This document shows positions 63,578-64,000 of a stretch of DNA of 64,000 bases, in pieces. Every line of letters starts with the position of its first letter. Position 1 is the first letter of the stretch. The notes below the pieces were generated by a model. That model searched no databases, had not been told where the DNA came from, and saw nothing but the letters and a program-made list of their open reading frames with translations. Source of the stretch: Arthrobacter sp. ISL-72 (GTDB lineage: Bacteria; Actinomycetota; Actinomycetes; Actinomycetales; Micrococcaceae); assembly GCF_018613755.1 (NCBI RefSeq), contig NZ_JAGGPP010000015.1, positions 54,522-118,521 on the forward strand. Reading direction: 5' to 3'. A program made the translations under genes and the position numbers.

Positions 63578-64000
63578 CACTGGCACCAGAAGGCCGGAAG
63601 ATGCTGCGTATTGAGCAGCGCAATGCGGCTACACCGGTGGAGCGCAAGCCGGAGTGGATCAAGGCCAAGGTCCAGATGGGCCCGGAGTTCGTCCAGCTCA
63701 AGAACCTCGTGAAGAAGGAAGGCCTGCACACGGTGTGTGAGGAGGCCGGTTGCCCGAACATCTTCGAGTGCTGGGAAGACAAGGAAGCCACGTTCCTGAT
63801 CGGCGGCTCCGAATGCACCCGCCGCTGCGATTTCTGCCAGATTGACACCGGCAAGCCCTCCCCGGTGGACATGTTCGAACCCACCAAGGTGGCCCGCTCG
63901 GTCCAGGCCATGGCCCTGCGCTACGCCACCGTCACCGGCGTGGCCCGCGACGACCTCGCCGACGAGGGTGTCTGGCTCTACGCCGAAACGGTCCGCAAGA
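63574..64000 (+). CDS. lipA: Lipoyl synthase (3' truncated by window end)
   Basis: Radical-SAM enzyme inserting two sulfurs into the octanoyl arm. The auxiliary cluster Cys ([14 protein letters not shown]) and the radical-SAM CxxxCxxC ([17 protein letters not shown]) are visible in the 142 residues present. GTG start at 63574 overlaps the lipB stop and has AAGGAG upstream in lipB. With lipB it supplies the cofactor of SucB. Confidence 0.97.
   Translation, partial: MTLAPEGRKMLRIEQRNAATPVERKPEWIKAKVQMGPEFVQLKNLVKKEGLHTVCEEAGCPNIFECWEDKEATFLIGGSECTRRCDFCQIDTGKPSPVDMFEPTKVARSVQAMALRYATVTGVARDDLADEGVWLYAETVRK

Overview
The window reads as a high-GC actinomycete of the family Micrococcaceae, most like Arthrobacter/Pseudarthrobacter. 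The basis is gene order and protein character: a run from an RNA methyltransferase and APC permease through two TrkA proteins, DUF3159, OB-fold, DUF3710, dut, DUF3093 and DUF4193 that matches the conserved block around Rv2689c-Rv2699c of Mycobacterium tuberculosis, a sigA gene with an acidic/basic N-terminal tail, separate parC and parE, a divergent BlaI/M56 pair beside cydAB, and frequent GTG/TTG starts. No rRNA, tRNA, CRISPR array or intact mobile element was recognised. || Layout. 1-8.6 kb is accessory and visibly decaying. It holds a MerA-like flavin disulfide reductase (cut by the window edge), a GH15 glucosidase, a TVP38 membrane protein interrupted by an in-frame TAG, a CDP-alcohol phosphatidyltransferase, a cysteine hydrolase with a 1-nt deletion, and a minus-strand module of two small proteins, an ImmA/IrrE-like protein without HExxH, and a PIN-domain nuclease whose D-T-N motif is hit by a frameshift. 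From 8.6 kb onward every recognised gene is open. 8.6-13 kb: aconitase (with a DtxR-like palindrome upstream) and a TrmA-like RNA methyltransferase. 13-16.5 kb: KimA-like permease and two TrkA regulatory proteins, a potassium-handling unit. 16.5-24.6 kb: conserved actinobacterial housekeeping genes, including dut, sepH and tdk. 24.7-30.5 kb: a GNAT/acyl-CoA-synthetase-like fusion (PatA type) divergent from parC, and a DinB protein. 30.5-39.5 kb: a double GNAT protein, then the cytochrome bd operon cydA-cydB-cydDC, divergent from blaI-M56 with three near-identical dyad operators between them. 39.6-45.1 kb: parE, DUF7455, sigA, DUF4192. 45.2-49.4 kb: MFS transporter, PAC2 protein, pepA. 49.7-64 kb: lpdA and sucB (2-oxoglutarate dehydrogenase complex), a membrane protein, an HTH/MFS divergent pair, an OsmC protein, a tricorn-like S41 protease, a TIGR01777 epimerase, a divergent Ser/Thr kinase, and lipB-lipA. 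|| How they work together. lpdA, sucB, lipB and lipA form a lipoate theme: LipB/LipA make the cofactor that SucB carries and Lpd reoxidises. AcnA adds a TCA step. CydABDC gives a high-affinity quinol oxidase plus its thiol exporter, probably under BlaI/M56 control. SigA, topoisomerase IV, SepH, Dut and Tdk serve replication, division and transcription. The most unusual signals are the decaying PIN/ImmA-like module, the three BlaI-type dyads, and three 10-bp repeats at an exact 19-bp period upstream of the DUF4192 gene that look like a DnaA-box cluster or an insertion-sequence remnant.
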